This document shows positions 1-8,264 of a DNA stretch of 64,000 nucleotides, piece after piece; within the stretch, counting starts at the first letter, position 1, and each line of letters starts with the position of its first letter. The stretch covers positions 780,508-844,507 of the forward strand of contig NZ_MPIN01000002.1 of NCBI RefSeq assembly GCF_001887355.1, written 5' to 3'. Both the position numbers and the translations under genes were made by a program. This stretch comes from Cystobacter ferrugineus (GTDB lineage Bacteria > Myxococcota > Myxococcia > Myxococcales > Myxococcaceae). A model generated the notes under the pieces. The model saw nothing but the letters and a program-made list of their open reading frames with translations, ran no database searches and was not told where the DNA came from.

Positions 1-411
1 CGGCCGCTGTCGACGTGGCACGTGGAGGGTGGCCACCTGGTGGGCCGCATCGAGCTGCCCATGGCGCTGGGCACGGTGGGCGGTCCCATCAAGGTCCACC
101 CGGGCGTGCAGATCGCCATGAAGCTGGTGAACATCTCGTCCGCGCGAGAGCTGTCCATGGTGTTCGCGGCGGTGGGACTGGCGCAGAACTTCGCGGCGGT
201 GCGGGCGCTGGGCTCCATCGGCATCCAGAAGGGGCACATGGCGCTGCACGCGCGCTGCGTGGCGGTGACGGCGGGCGCGCGCGGGGACTGGGTGGAGAAG
301 ATCGCCGAGCTGCTGGTGACCGCGGGTCACGTGAAGGTGGAGAAGGCGCGCGAGCTGATCGCCTCGCTCTCGGAAGAGGACTTCCGCGCCGCCACGGGCA
401 CCGAAGGCTGA
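1..411 (+). CDS. mvaA: HMG-CoA reductase (class II), C-terminal part
   Basis: The frame is open from base 1, so the 5' end lies outside the window. The visible 136 residues match the end of class II (bacterial, NAD(P)H-dependent) 3-hydroxy-3-methylglutaryl-CoA reductase, the enzyme of mevalonate metabolism. The run GTVGGPIKVHP and the motif QKGHMALHAR, which contains the catalytic histidine, are both seen. Three further mevalonate genes follow within 10 bases and with overlaps, so here the enzyme most likely works in the biosynthetic direction (HMG-CoA to mevalonate) rather than in mevalonate breakdown. The family call is secure; the direction is inferred from the operon. Confidence 0.93.
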   Translation, partial: RPLSTWHVEGGHLVGRIELPMALGTVGGPIKVHPGVQIAMKLVNISSARELSMVFAAVGLAQNFAAVRALGSIGIQKGHMALHARCVAVTAGARGDWVEKIAELLVTAGHVKVEKARELIASLSEEDFRAATGTEG

Positions 412-419
412 AAGACACA

Positions 420-1370
420 ATGGACTCGAACAACACATTGGTGGGTTTTGGTGCCGGCAAGGTCATCCTGCTGGGCGAGCACAGCGTGGTGTACGGCTAC
501 CCGGCGCTGGCCGGGCCGCTGTCGCGCGGCGTGACGGCTCGCGGTGAGGTGTCCAACAAGTGCCAGCTCGTCATCCCCGACGCCCTGACGCCCGAGCAGC
601 GCAAGGTGCTCAAGGCCGCCTTCGGCCGGGCGATGGCCGCGTGTGACGAGCCGGGAGTCCGTGTGTCGTTCAACACGGATCTGCCCCTGTCCATGGGCCT
701 GGGCAGCTCCGGCGCGCTGTCGGTGGCGTGCGCGCGCGTGCTCCTGCAGGCCGCGGGGCGCAAGGCCTCGGCGATGGACGTGGCCAACGTGGCCTGGGAG
801 ATGGAGCAGGAGTTCCACGGCACTCCGTCCGGCGTGGATCACACCACGAGCGCCATGGAGCAGCTCATCCTCTACCGCCGCAAGCCGGGGGCCGAGTCGG
901 GCCGCTCGAAGGTGGTGGAGAGCCCCAAGCCCGTGCGGCTGGTGGTGGTGATGGCCGGCGCGCGCAGCCCGACGAAGATGACGGTGGGCGCGCTGCGTGA
1001 GCGCCAGAAGCGCTGGAGCGAGCGCTACCAGCGCGTGTTCCGGGAGATCGGCCTGTTGGCCTCCGAGGGCGCCGAGGCGGTGGAGGAGGGTGACCTGGAG
1101 GCGCTGGGTGACGTGATGAACGTCAACCACGGCCTGCTCGCGGCGCTGGGCCTGTCCTCGCCGGGCCTGGACGACATGGTGCACCGGCTGCGCAGCATGG
1201 GCGCGCTGGGCGCCAAGCTCACGGGCGCGGGCGGCGACGGCGGGGCCGTCATCGGCCTGTTCCACGACACGGCGCCCGCGGTGCACGAGCTCACGCGCCA
1301 GGGCTTCCGTTGCTTCGACAGCCAGCTCGCGGGACCGCGAGAAGAGGGCGCGACCCGGGGCGCGGCATGA
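420..1370 (+). CDS. mvk: Mevalonate kinase
   Basis: This is a 316-residue GHMP-family kinase that phosphorylates mevalonate to 5-phosphomevalonate in the cytosol. Visible motifs are GAGKVILLGEHSVVYG at the N-terminus (motif 1), PLSMGLGSSGALSVA (ATP-binding glycine/serine loop, motif 2), GTPSGVDHTTSAME with the aspartate expected as catalytic base, and KLTGAGGDGG near the C-terminus (motif 3). The ATG at 420 puts motif 1 ten residues in, the normal place. A much longer frame upstream reads through the reductase gene and is not credible. It starts 8 bases after the reductase stop and overlaps the next gene by four bases (ATGA), so the four genes are probably one transcript. Confidence 0.93.
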   Translation: MDSNNTLVGFGAGKVILLGEHSVVYGYPALAGPLSRGVTARGEVSNKCQLVIPDALTPEQRKVLKAAFGRAMAACDEPGVRVSFNTDLPLSMGLGSSGALSVACARVLLQAAGRKASAMDVANVAWEMEQEFHGTPSGVDHTTSAMEQLILYRRKPGAESGRSKVVESPKPVRLVVVMAGARSPTKMTVGALRERQKRWSERYQRVFREIGLLASEGAEAVEEGDLEALGDVMNVNHGLLAALGLSSPGLDDMVHRLRSMGALGAKLTGAGGDGGAVIGLFHDTAPAVHELTRQGFRCFDSQLAGPREEGATRGAA

Positions 1371-2359
1371 AGGCGACCGCTCTCGCGCATCCGAACCTCG
1401 CGCTGGTGAAGTACTGGGGCAAGCGGGATGACGCGCTCATCCTGCCCCATCAATCGAGTCTGTCCCTGACGCTCTCGCCCCTGTCGGTGCGCACCACGGT
1501 GGCCTTCGGGGTGGGCAGCGCCGACGCGGTGGAGCTCAACGGCTACGTGGCCAAGGGCAGCGAGCGCGACCGGGTCCTGCGCGTGCTGGACACGGTGCGC
1601 GCCGAGGCGAAGGAGCGCTCGCTCGGCCCGGCGAAGATGGTGTCACGCGGGGACTTCCCGGCGTCGGCGGGACTGGCGAGCAGCGCGGCGGGCTTCGCGG
1701 CCCTGGCGGTGGCGGCGCGCGCGGCCGCGGGGCTGCCGGCGGATCCCCGGGCATCGAGCCTCCTGGCGCGGCTGGGCAGCGGCTCGGCGTGCCGCAGCGT
1801 GCAGGGCGGCCTGTGCGAGTGGATGCGCGGCGAGCGCCCGGACGGCTCGGACAGCTACGCGGTGCAGCGCTTCGACGAGAAGCACTGGCCGGAGCTGCGC
1901 ATGGTGGTGGCCATCGTCAGCCGCGACGAGAAGGAAGTGAAGTCGCGTGACGGCATGAAGAACGCCGTGGAGACGAGCCCCTACTACCCGGCGTGGATCA
2001 AGGACGCCGAGGCCGAGGTGGTGCGCGCGCGCGACTACATCGCCCGGAAGGATCTCCAGGCCCTCGGGGAGATGTGCGAGCGCAACGCGTGGCGGATGCA
2101 TGCCACGTCGCTCGCGGCGGATCCTCCGCTCTGCTACCTCATGCCGGGCACGCTGGCGCTCATCCACTCGCTGCGCGAGCAGCGCAAGAAGGGCGTGCCG
2201 GTGTGGTTCACCCTGGATGCGGGCCCCAACCCGTGCATCCTGACGGACGCGGCGCACGAGGTGGCGGCCGAGGCGGTCGCGCGGGCCTGTGGCGCCACCG
2301 AGGTGGTGCGGTGCGTGCCGGGTGGGGACGCGCGGCTGCTCACGGAGCACCTGTTCTGA
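1367..2359 (+). CDS. mvaD: Diphosphomevalonate decarboxylase
   Basis: This 330-residue GHMP-family enzyme carries out the ATP-dependent decarboxylation of mevalonate 5-diphosphate to isopentenyl diphosphate. Family signatures are AHPNLALVKYWGKRDD at the N-terminus, the ATP loop FPASAGLASSAAGFAALA, and RLGSGSACRSVQGG. The ATG at 1367 lies inside the stop of mevalonate kinase (ATGA overlap), which indicates translational coupling. With the kinases on either side it completes the classical eukaryote-type lower mevalonate pathway, not the archaeal phosphomevalonate-decarboxylase variant. No isopentenyl diphosphate isomerase gene is visible in the window. Confidence 0.92.
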   Translation: MKATALAHPNLALVKYWGKRDDALILPHQSSLSLTLSPLSVRTTVAFGVGSADAVELNGYVAKGSERDRVLRVLDTVRAEAKERSLGPAKMVSRGDFPASAGLASSAAGFAALAVAARAAAGLPADPRASSLLARLGSGSACRSVQGGLCEWMRGERPDGSDSYAVQRFDEKHWPELRMVVAIVSRDEKEVKSRDGMKNAVETSPYYPAWIKDAEAEVVRARDYIARKDLQALGEMCERNAWRMHATSLAADPPLCYLMPGTLALIHSLREQRKKGVPVWFTLDAGPNPCILTDAAHEVAAEAVARACGATEVVRCVPGGDARLLTEHLF

Positions 2360-3438
2360 TGGAGCGCGCCCTCTCGGCTCCGGGGAAGTTGTTCGTGTCC
2401 GGCGAGTACGCCGTGCTGTGGGGTGGCCTGTCGCGCGTGGCGGCGGTGGGTCCCCGCACGGCGGCGCTGGTGCGGCGGCGGGCCGACTCCCAGGTGCACA
2501 TCTGCCTGGACGAGGGGACGCTGGCGGGGCGGACGACGCCCCGGGGCGTGAAGTGGGAGCGCGAGGTGCCCCCGGGTTTCTCCTTCGTGGCGCGCACGCT
2601 GGACGAGGCGCTGCGGCTGCACGGGCGCGAGTCGGTGGGCTTCGATCTGGCCCTGGCTCCCTCGGCGGTGGGCCCCAACGGGCTCAAGCTGGGCATGGGC
2701 GGCAGCGCGTGCGCCACGGTGCTGGCGGCCGACGCGGTGCGCTTCGTCCTGGAGGAGCGCTTCGACGCGCTGAAGCTGGCGCTCGTGACGCACGCGGCGG
2801 CCCAGGGCGGCAAGGGCAGCGGCGGCGACGTGGCCACGAGTCACGCGGGTGGCGTGGTGCGCTACCGGCGCTATGAGGTCTCGGGGCTCATCGAGGCGTC
2901 GAGCGCCGGGGGCTACCGCGCGGCGGTGGATGCGTCGCCTCCGGTGGACGTGTGGCGGCTGCCCACGCCCCGGGTCTCCCTGGGCTATGCCTTCACGGGC
3001 GAGAGCGCGTCCACGCGCGTGCTCATCTCCCAGGTGGAGGCGAAGTGGGGCGAGCAGGGCCGCCGCTCCTTCGTGGAGCGCTCGGACGCGCTGGGGCGGG
3101 AAATCGAGGCCGGACTCGAGGGAGGTGACTTCCGCTCCTTCGCCGAGGCCGTGCGCGAGCAGCACGCGCTGCTCCAGGAGTTGGGCCCGCTGGAGACCGA
3201 GCCGATGCGGCGGGTGCTGGGTCTGGCCGCGTCCTATGGGTGCGCGGGCAAGCAATCCGGAGCCGGGGGAGGGGATGGGTGCATCCTGTTCGCCCCGGAT
3301 GCCGAGCAGCGTGCGGCGCTGCTGGAGGGCATCCGCGCGCGGGGCTTCCACACGTTGGAGCTCACCGTGGAGCCCGGCGTGCGGAGCGAGGCCGTGGCGG
3401 ACTCCCGGCTGCGCGCCTGGCTCGACGCCTGTTCCTGA
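2359..3438 (+). CDS. mvaK2: Phosphomevalonate kinase (GHMP family)
   Basis: This 359-residue GHMP kinase begins SAPGKLFVSGEYAVLWGG. It has the ATP loop KLGMGGSACATVLAADAV, then GKGSGGDVATSHAGG and GKQSGAGGGDGCILF. These are the arrangements of phosphomevalonate kinase (ERG8/MvaK2 type), which makes mevalonate 5-diphosphate. The start overlaps the decarboxylase stop (TGATG), so it is translationally coupled and last in the operon. GHMP kinases can be confused with one another, but the three mevalonate genes before it leave phosphomevalonate kinase as the one missing step, which makes the assignment strong. Confidence 0.88.
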   Translation: MERALSAPGKLFVSGEYAVLWGGLSRVAAVGPRTAALVRRRADSQVHICLDEGTLAGRTTPRGVKWEREVPPGFSFVARTLDEALRLHGRESVGFDLALAPSAVGPNGLKLGMGGSACATVLAADAVRFVLEERFDALKLALVTHAAAQGGKGSGGDVATSHAGGVVRYRRYEVSGLIEASSAGGYRAAVDASPPVDVWRLPTPRVSLGYAFTGESASTRVLISQVEAKWGEQGRRSFVERSDALGREIEAGLEGGDFRSFAEAVREQHALLQELGPLETEPMRRVLGLAASYGCAGKQSGAGGGDGCILFAPDAEQRAALLEGIRARGFHTLELTVEPGVRSEAVADSRLRAWLDACS

Positions 3439-3452
3439 GCCGAGAGGGCCCC

Positions 3453-4316
3453 ATGCGCCGCTTCCCCACGTGGAGACTCCCCATGCTCGCCCTGCTGCTG
3501 GGGGCTTGCCTCGCCGGGGCTTCCGATCCTCGCGCGCCCACCCGGCAGGAGCGGGCCCGCTACCCCTGGCTGTCCGCGGAGCGCTCCATCCGTCCGCTCG
3601 CCGAGGCCCTGCCGCCTCCGGAGGGCTACACGCGCGTCGCGCTCGAGGAGGGCTCCTTCGGCGCCTGGCTGCGAGGCCTGCCGCTGCGGCCGGAGGGCAC
3701 CCCGGTCCTCGACTTCCGGGGGCAGACCATCCTGGACGCGAAGGATGCCTCCCTCGCGGCGGTGGCCGAACTGGACGTGGGGCGGGCGGATCTCCAGCAG
3801 TGCGCGGACTCCCTCATCCGCCTCCACGCCGAGTGGCTCTGGTCCCGTGGCGAGAAGGAACGCATCGCCTACCGCTTCACGAGTGGACACCTCGCCTCCT
3901 GGCCGCGCTACGCCCAGGGGGAGCGCGCGCGCGTGTCCGGCTCGAAGGTGACGTGGGAGAAGCGCGGGCCGGTGGATGGCTCGCGCGCCGCGTTCCAGAA
4001 GTACCTGGACCTGGTGTTCACCTACGCGGGCACGCTGTCCCTCGCCGCCGGAAAGCGGCGGCCCTCACGCGAGGACGTGCGCCCGGGAGACTTCTTCGTG
4101 CTGGGCGGCAGTCCGGGCCACACGGTGATGGTGCTGGACGTGGCGCGGGATGCGGAGGGCCGGCGGGTGGCGTTGCTCGGCCAGGGCTTCACGCCCGCGC
4201 AGGACTTCCACGTGCTGTCCCCGGGCGAAGCGGGGCCCTGGTTCTCGCTGGAGGGTGACACGGTGGCGACGCCCTTCTGGGCCCCCTTCCCCTGGTCCTC
4301 TCTTCGCCGGTGGTGA
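3453..4316 (+). CDS. DUF4846 family lipoprotein
   Basis: This is a 287-residue exported protein. The N-terminus is basic then hydrophobic (MRRFPTWRLPMLALLLGACL) and ends in LLGAC, a plausible lipobox, so it is probably a lipoprotein. The body resembles the DUF4846 family: VLDFRGQTI, a conserved QQCADSLIRLHAEWLW segment, FTSGH, and a C-terminal DFFVLGGSPGHTVMVLD. No catalytic function is established for this family. It starts 14 bases after the mevalonate operon and may be read through from it, but the sequence suggests no metabolic link. Confidence 0.75.
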   Translation: MRRFPTWRLPMLALLLGACLAGASDPRAPTRQERARYPWLSAERSIRPLAEALPPPEGYTRVALEEGSFGAWLRGLPLRPEGTPVLDFRGQTILDAKDASLAAVAELDVGRADLQQCADSLIRLHAEWLWSRGEKERIAYRFTSGHLASWPRYAQGERARVSGSKVTWEKRGPVDGSRAAFQKYLDLVFTYAGTLSLAAGKRRPSREDVRPGDFFVLGGSPGHTVMVLDVARDAEGRRVALLGQGFTPAQDFHVLSPGEAGPWFSLEGDTVATPFWAPFPWSSLRRW

Positions 4317-4344
4317 GCGGTACCCGATTGCCGGCGTCGCCTTC

Positions 4345-4455
4345 ATGGCCGTGGTCGGCGCTTCAGGTGGGGCTGCGCTCGTCTTCGTACCGGTCGTGTT
4401 GGTGGCTTCCTCAGGCAACTCCTCGGGGTTCGAGCTGATGCCGGAGACACCGTGA
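4345..4455 (+). CDS. Short hydrophobic ORF, possible remnant of a lipoprotein toxin
   Basis: This is a 36-codon frame with the start MAVVGASGGAALVFVPV and a single hydrophobic stretch. Its stop overlaps the GTG start of the next gene by four bases (GTGA). In myxobacterial toxin/immunity pairs a hydrophobic, Ala/Gly/Val-rich segment often occurs inside the lipoprotein toxin just upstream of the immunity gene. I therefore suspect a residue of such a toxin, but it may equally be a leader ORF or chance. The overlap is the only direct support that it is translated. Confidence 0.3.
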   Translation: MAVVGASGGAALVFVPVVLVASSGNSSGFELMPETP

Positions 4456-5264
4456 CGATCTCCGAACTGCTCTCCGCCTCGGAAGCACTGGTGGCCGACC
4501 AGTGGCGGAAGCTCCAGCCGCCTGGCGACTCCAAGGCATTCCATCTCCTGAAAGAGGCAGGCTTCTTCATCTGGCGAACAGGCCAGCTCTATCGCTTCGA
4601 GGACTATCTCGCACGCCCCGCGGCAGACCGTGCTGTCGATGTGAGAACCTCCTGGCGTGGCGAGAATGGCGAGGAGGCCAGCGAGGCCTGGCAGACTCTC
4701 TCTCGAATCGGCGACACCCTGCGATCCGCGGAGAAAAAGAAGCTCATCCAGGTCGCCAGGGCTCAGCTCGAATTCATTGCTTCAACAGGTCAATGCGGGG
4801 AATTTCACGACTACTTGAAAACCTTCTACCGCAATCCTCCTCCAGTCATCGCCCGATTCGAGACTCGTGACGAGGCGGAGTCCTGGCTGAGGAGCCTCCC
4901 CGAGCCGCCCAGCAGCGCATACATCTTGGTGGGGAATGACTATCTGGAGGTCTCCTATTCTCGTGAGAGAGGCGTGCGTGCCCTCCGCCGCGATTACGCA
5001 CTGGAACGATTCATCGAGGCTGTCACGACACGCGGGTTGCCTGCCTCGGCGGCCTCGTTCGACACCCTCGAGGAGGCAGCGGTCTGGTGGAAGAGTCACC
5101 CTGTTCCGCCCATGTCGGTCTTCGTGCAGATCGTGGGCGAGCACCATCTCGCGCTGTATCACAAGAAGATTGATTACCGCTCGCTGCACCCTATCTCCAT
5201 TTTGGAAGACTGGCGGAGGGAGCAGGAGAGAATTGCAGCGCAGGGGAAGGCGCAGAGCAGGTGA
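4452..5264 (+). CDS. Uncharacterised protein with internal duplication, possible orphan immunity protein
   Basis: This is a 270-residue soluble protein with no signal peptide or membrane segment. Its second half contains two related units of about 45 residues, at roughly 135-180 and 202-247. Each begins FETRDEAESWLRSLP or FDTLEEAAVWWKSHP and continues with a PP, a hydrophobic strand and a basic loop. The GTG at 4452 overlaps the preceding short ORF. I recognise the repeat style from uncharacterised myxobacterial proteins encoded after secreted or lipoprotein toxins, so an immunity role is possible but unproven. It lies just outside the left att-like repeat, and would have been the original neighbour downstream of the tmRNA gene before integration. 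Confidence 0.55.
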   Translation: MTISELLSASEALVADQWRKLQPPGDSKAFHLLKEAGFFIWRTGQLYRFEDYLARPAADRAVDVRTSWRGENGEEASEAWQTLSRIGDTLRSAEKKKLIQVARAQLEFIASTGQCGEFHDYLKTFYRNPPPVIARFETRDEAESWLRSLPEPPSSAYILVGNDYLEVSYSRERGVRALRRDYALERFIEAVTTRGLPASAASFDTLEEAAVWWKSHPVPPMSVFVQIVGEHHLALYHKKIDYRSLHPISILEDWRREQERIAAQGKAQSR

Positions 5265-5303
5265 TTGTCCATTCCGGAAGCTGAGCCTTTTCGGGAGATA
5301 TGG

Positions 5304-5329
5304 AGTGGAGGCGGCGGGAATCGAACCCG
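5304..5329 (-). repeat. tmRNA 3'-end duplicate (putative attL)
   Basis: These 26 bases are identical to 21718-21743 at the end of the intact tmRNA gene and cover the acceptor/T-arm (reading GCGGCGGGAATCGAACCC on the plus strand). No tRNA or tmRNA body follows to the right, so this is not a gene but an attachment-site copy. It marks the left boundary of the accessory region. Confidence 0.8.
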
Positions 5330-5662
5330 TGAACGAGGCGATAGAAAACCCTAGGCCGGACGCGCTGTTACCCGCTAACGCCTTGTTTCTCCTCGGGTTC
5401 GTCATCCCGTCCCGTCCCACCCCGTGCCCTCGTGTTCCGCCCCTTTCCCCGCTGGAGGGGCACACTGAGGGCACATGCTGGCAGCCCAGTGGCCACACGC
5501 ATCATGGCTACCGCCCGAGGGAGCTGCCCCCCCGCAGCAAGAATTTTCGGCACCAAGCACGTACCGAGTCGATACGCGGTCTCAAGCAGAATGCAGCAGA
5601 GACAAAGTGGTGGTAATCGTCAGGAGCGCAGTTGCCGGGTGTTCTTGATTCTTGAGGGATGC
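5330..5662. other. Gene-free left end of the integrative element
   Basis: I see no credible gene here. It contains a 23-base sequence at 5456-5478 (core GGGGCACACTGAGGGCACAT) repeated exactly at 18037-18059, where it covers the last codons and stop of the integrase gene. Near 5422 there is an inverted partial copy (GTGCCCTC). Repeats like GAGGGCAC at both ends of an integrated element could be arm-type integrase binding sites, or the left copy could be a scrap of an older integrase gene. Confidence 0.4.
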
Positions 5663-6472
5663 ATGCACGTGACGCCTGATGGACTAGATGCTGTGATGAA
5701 GGACTGGGACGCTAATGGCGAACTGATGCCGCAGAGACATTACGCATCACTTGCCGCCTTCATTCGCATTTGCGACGAGCTTGAGCCGCACTTGTCGCCA
5801 GGGGCATTGGCTCCTCGCTTGGCGGAGTGGATAGCAGCAATCGAGGGCGCGCGGGGATTCTTGGCGGAATGGAGAAATATCGGAACGGTCTTCCAGCCGC
5901 TCAAAGCTGCGCCTCTATTCAACGCCGCTAGCATTGCGCGAGAAGCATGGCGTGGCCCACAAACTGGCCCTGTCCGACAACTGTCTTTCATTCACGACAC
6001 AAAGCTTCGCCGAATTGCCGAGCGCGATTACGCAACCCTTCAGGAAGCACTACGTCTTCGCACGCCCAAGGTTGCTCTTGTCTTCGCCGGCTGTGTAGTC
6101 GAAGCAATCCTCGTCGACCTGTTGGAAACGGAGCAAAAACGCCTTGAGACAATCGACATAAAGAAGGCCAGCAAGAGCTTGGCTGGGAAAATCGAAAATA
6201 GAAGAAAGTCACTTGAATTGCCAAATGAGTGGGAACTTGTCGACATGATAGCCATGTGCGGTCCTAATGGACTGAACATACTGGATGCGACCAATGTTAC
6301 CGCTGCAACTCTGTCACGAATCGAGCGCAACTTGGTTCATCCGAATGTAGAGCGACAGGAAACTGCCGAGCTTTCCTATAGTGATGCCGTGATAGCAGCC
6401 GGTGTCGCCGAGAAAGTCGTTGAGGCGGCTCAGTCATTTCGTGCTCAGACACAAGCTGGCGCCGCGCTCTGA
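5663..6472 (+). CDS. Low-GC accessory protein, C-terminus HEPN-like
   Basis: This is a 269-residue protein without signal or membrane segments. I chose the ATG at 5663 because the longer upstream frame is GC-skewed noise. The gene is visibly poorer in GC than its neighbours and uses AT-ending codons, which suggests recent transfer. The C-terminal third is helical and contains SRIERNLVHPN followed by an amphipathic helix (AGVAEKVVEAAQSF). The R..RN..HP arrangement is typical of HEPN/DUF4145-type helical domains, many of which are RNases in toxin or defence systems. I cannot assign an activity. It sits alone at the left end of the element, where cargo genes often lie. Confidence 0.5.
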   Translation: MHVTPDGLDAVMKDWDANGELMPQRHYASLAAFIRICDELEPHLSPGALAPRLAEWIAAIEGARGFLAEWRNIGTVFQPLKAAPLFNAASIAREAWRGPQTGPVRQLSFIHDTKLRRIAERDYATLQEALRLRTPKVALVFAGCVVEAILVDLLETEQKRLETIDIKKASKSLAGKIENRRKSLELPNEWELVDMIAMCGPNGLNILDATNVTAATLSRIERNLVHPNVERQETAELSYSDAVIAAGVAEKVVEAAQSFRAQTQAGAAL

Positions 6473-6486
6473 ACCACGATCCGGCC

Positions 6487-7473
6487 ATGCGTCTCCGAGC
6501 GTGCATCGCACTTCTTCTCTTTGTCTCGTCCTGCGCTACGTCAGCGCCCAGCCCAAAAGAGCCAGCGGCCCGAGACCCGAGGCTCGCCAACCTCCAGCGA
6601 GCGGCGAAGCTGCCCTGGACGGACGGGGGGCGGTGCGCCGTCCGCGAAGCTTCCGAGCCCTGGCCCGTGCTGGCGGAGCGGTGCTATCAGGCCCTCGACC
6701 ATGACCGGCTCGAGTTTCACGACATCACGGGACGATGCGCGGTGGCCTCTGCTGGCGCCGCTGCCGTGGGGCTCGGGGTTTGCGTCCTCGCGGCTCCGGA
6801 GATCGTCGTGGGAGCAGTAGTTGTGGCGGGCGTGGTGGTGGTGGGCTTCGCCATCAAAGAGGCGCTGGAGGCTTACGAGAAGAAGGGCCGTCCCCAGGTT
6901 CGGCCGCCTACGCTGCCGCCGCCTACGCTGCCGGTGCCGGAGACGCGGCCTGAGCCGGAAGCGCGGCCGGTGCCTGAAGTGAAGCCCGTGCCTATAACGA
7001 AGCCCGCCCCGCAGAAACCCTCGCCGACAAAAAGACCCAAGCCGGAGCCAAAGGGGCCGGATTTTTTCCCGCCTCTGGATCCACCCGAAACTTCGGAGCG
7101 AGATCGCAACAGGTGCGAGCCCATACCGAAAAATTATCACCGTGGCGGTAATAAATTGCACAACAAGTGCGCCGACAGAATTCCGAATAACATTAACCCA
7201 GGTGGGGATGTGTTCGTGAATGGGAAGGACTTCGACGCGCTGCAACTGGCCACGCGCACGCTGTGGGAGGTCAAGACCGACAACTTCGACACGTACCCGC
7301 CCGAACTTCGCGAGTTCGTGCTCGTCGACCAATTGCCGAAATTGCAGCACGAGCGCGCCCTTGCTCTGGCCTGCGGCTTTGACTTCAAGGTCGGCGTGCG
7401 CAGCGCCGCGCATAAAGCCGCCTTGCTCGCCCAGGATATCACCCTCGATATTGTCGTCATGAATTGGTGCTGA
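6487..7473 (+). CDS. DUF6310-domain lipoprotein toxin (SitA-like)
   Basis: This is a 328-residue protein. The N-terminus MRLRACIALLLFVSSC carries a lipobox (VSSC), followed by a Cys-containing region, a long Ala/Val hydrophobic stretch at about 85-120, and a proline-rich linker at about 135-195. The C-terminal domain (about 205-328) matches DUF6310: HNKCADRIPNN, GGDVFVNGKDFDALQ, TLWEVKTDNFDTY and a final IVVMNWC. The D...E-x-K spacing (DALQ...WEVK) is the signature of PD-(D/E)xK nucleases. The architecture is that of polymorphic lipoprotein toxins, such as the Myxococcus SitA family delivered by outer-membrane exchange; SitA membership is inferred. The gene that follows after one base is its probable immunity gene. 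Confidence 0.72.
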   Translation: MRLRACIALLLFVSSCATSAPSPKEPAARDPRLANLQRAAKLPWTDGGRCAVREASEPWPVLAERCYQALDHDRLEFHDITGRCAVASAGAAAVGLGVCVLAAPEIVVGAVVVAGVVVVGFAIKEALEAYEKKGRPQVRPPTLPPPTLPVPETRPEPEARPVPEVKPVPITKPAPQKPSPTKRPKPEPKGPDFFPPLDPPETSERDRNRCEPIPKNYHRGGNKLHNKCADRIPNNINPGGDVFVNGKDFDALQLATRTLWEVKTDNFDTYPPELREFVLVDQLPKLQHERALALACGFDFKVGVRSAAHKAALLAQDITLDIVVMNWC

Positions 7474-7474
7474 A

Positions 7475-8236
7475 ATGGCAAACCCGCAGAGTCCCCTCGT
7501 CCTTACCGTTTATGCGCCTGCTCTCGCGGATGACGACAGCCGCCCTTTGGCAGTCATTCGTGGAATGGAGCGAGCGCTTCCCGGCTTGCGCCTGGAGTCG
7601 ACGATCTCCAGCGAGGGGAAACTGGTCCCGCTACCGCAGCGCGAGGCATGGCTCGCCCAAGGGAGACCAAACGGAAGGGGGGTTCGGCTCATTTGCAATA
7701 GCGATGAGAGCTACCGGGTAACGGTTTCTGGATGGGAAAGACCGGCGGGGGTCTCCCCGAGAGGACAGTCACAGCTTGAAGTCCATGCAAAACTGCCGCT
7801 GCATGTAGTGGGGAGCGCAGCGGCGGCGGATGTGTTTGAGAGCATGGGGGAGGCCACGCGCGCGTTTTGGGGGCGTGCGACGCCAGAAAGCGTAGCGGCT
7901 GAGATGGCGCAGCAAGTGCGCCATTCCGTGCGCCAGCCGCATGTGCCGCCACGAGGGCTGCCGACGCTCAAGCTCACAGAGGAAATCCGGTCGCCCGAGA
8001 TTCCGCATCACCTGGGGTGGCTGAACTACTGGTCGGACGCTGCCGCACGGGCCATCGGCTTTCCGGACCCCGCGCGTGATGCGGAGCTGCTGTCACGCTC
8101 ACGGCGTACCGCGACGGGTGGGTGGGTCGTGCAGCTCACTGATGCGCCGCTCGACCTGGACAACCCCGCCCACCTGGACGCGCTCAAACGGGCCTACGAG
8201 CGCTTCCCGGAGATTGGCGGGCGCGCAGCCCCTTGA
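7475..8236 (+). CDS. DUF5953 family protein, putative immunity to the DUF6310 toxin
   Basis: This is a 253-residue soluble protein starting one base after the toxin stop. It begins with a strand-rich LVLTVYAPALADDDSRPLAV segment and has the RSPEIPHHLGWLNYWS stretch typical of the DUF5953 proteins that I associate with DUF6310 lipoproteins. No signal peptide is present, as expected for a cytoplasmic inhibitor of a nuclease that must reach the cytoplasm. The function is inferred from the pairing and not from any catalytic motif. Confidence 0.68.
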   Translation: MANPQSPLVLTVYAPALADDDSRPLAVIRGMERALPGLRLESTISSEGKLVPLPQREAWLAQGRPNGRGVRLICNSDESYRVTVSGWERPAGVSPRGQSQLEVHAKLPLHVVGSAAAADVFESMGEATRAFWGRATPESVAAEMAQQVRHSVRQPHVPPRGLPTLKLTEEIRSPEIPHHLGWLNYWSDAAARAIGFPDPARDAELLSRSRRTATGGWVVQLTDAPLDLDNPAHLDALKRAYERFPEIGGRAAP

Positions 8237-8264
8237 GACTCGGCACGGCTCGCGCTGGCCGTGC

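Noticed and set aside
5304..5329. A tRNA-like 3' end on the minus strand
   Set aside because: No tRNA or tmRNA body follows; the match is to the tmRNA end at 21720, so it is an attachment-site copy.
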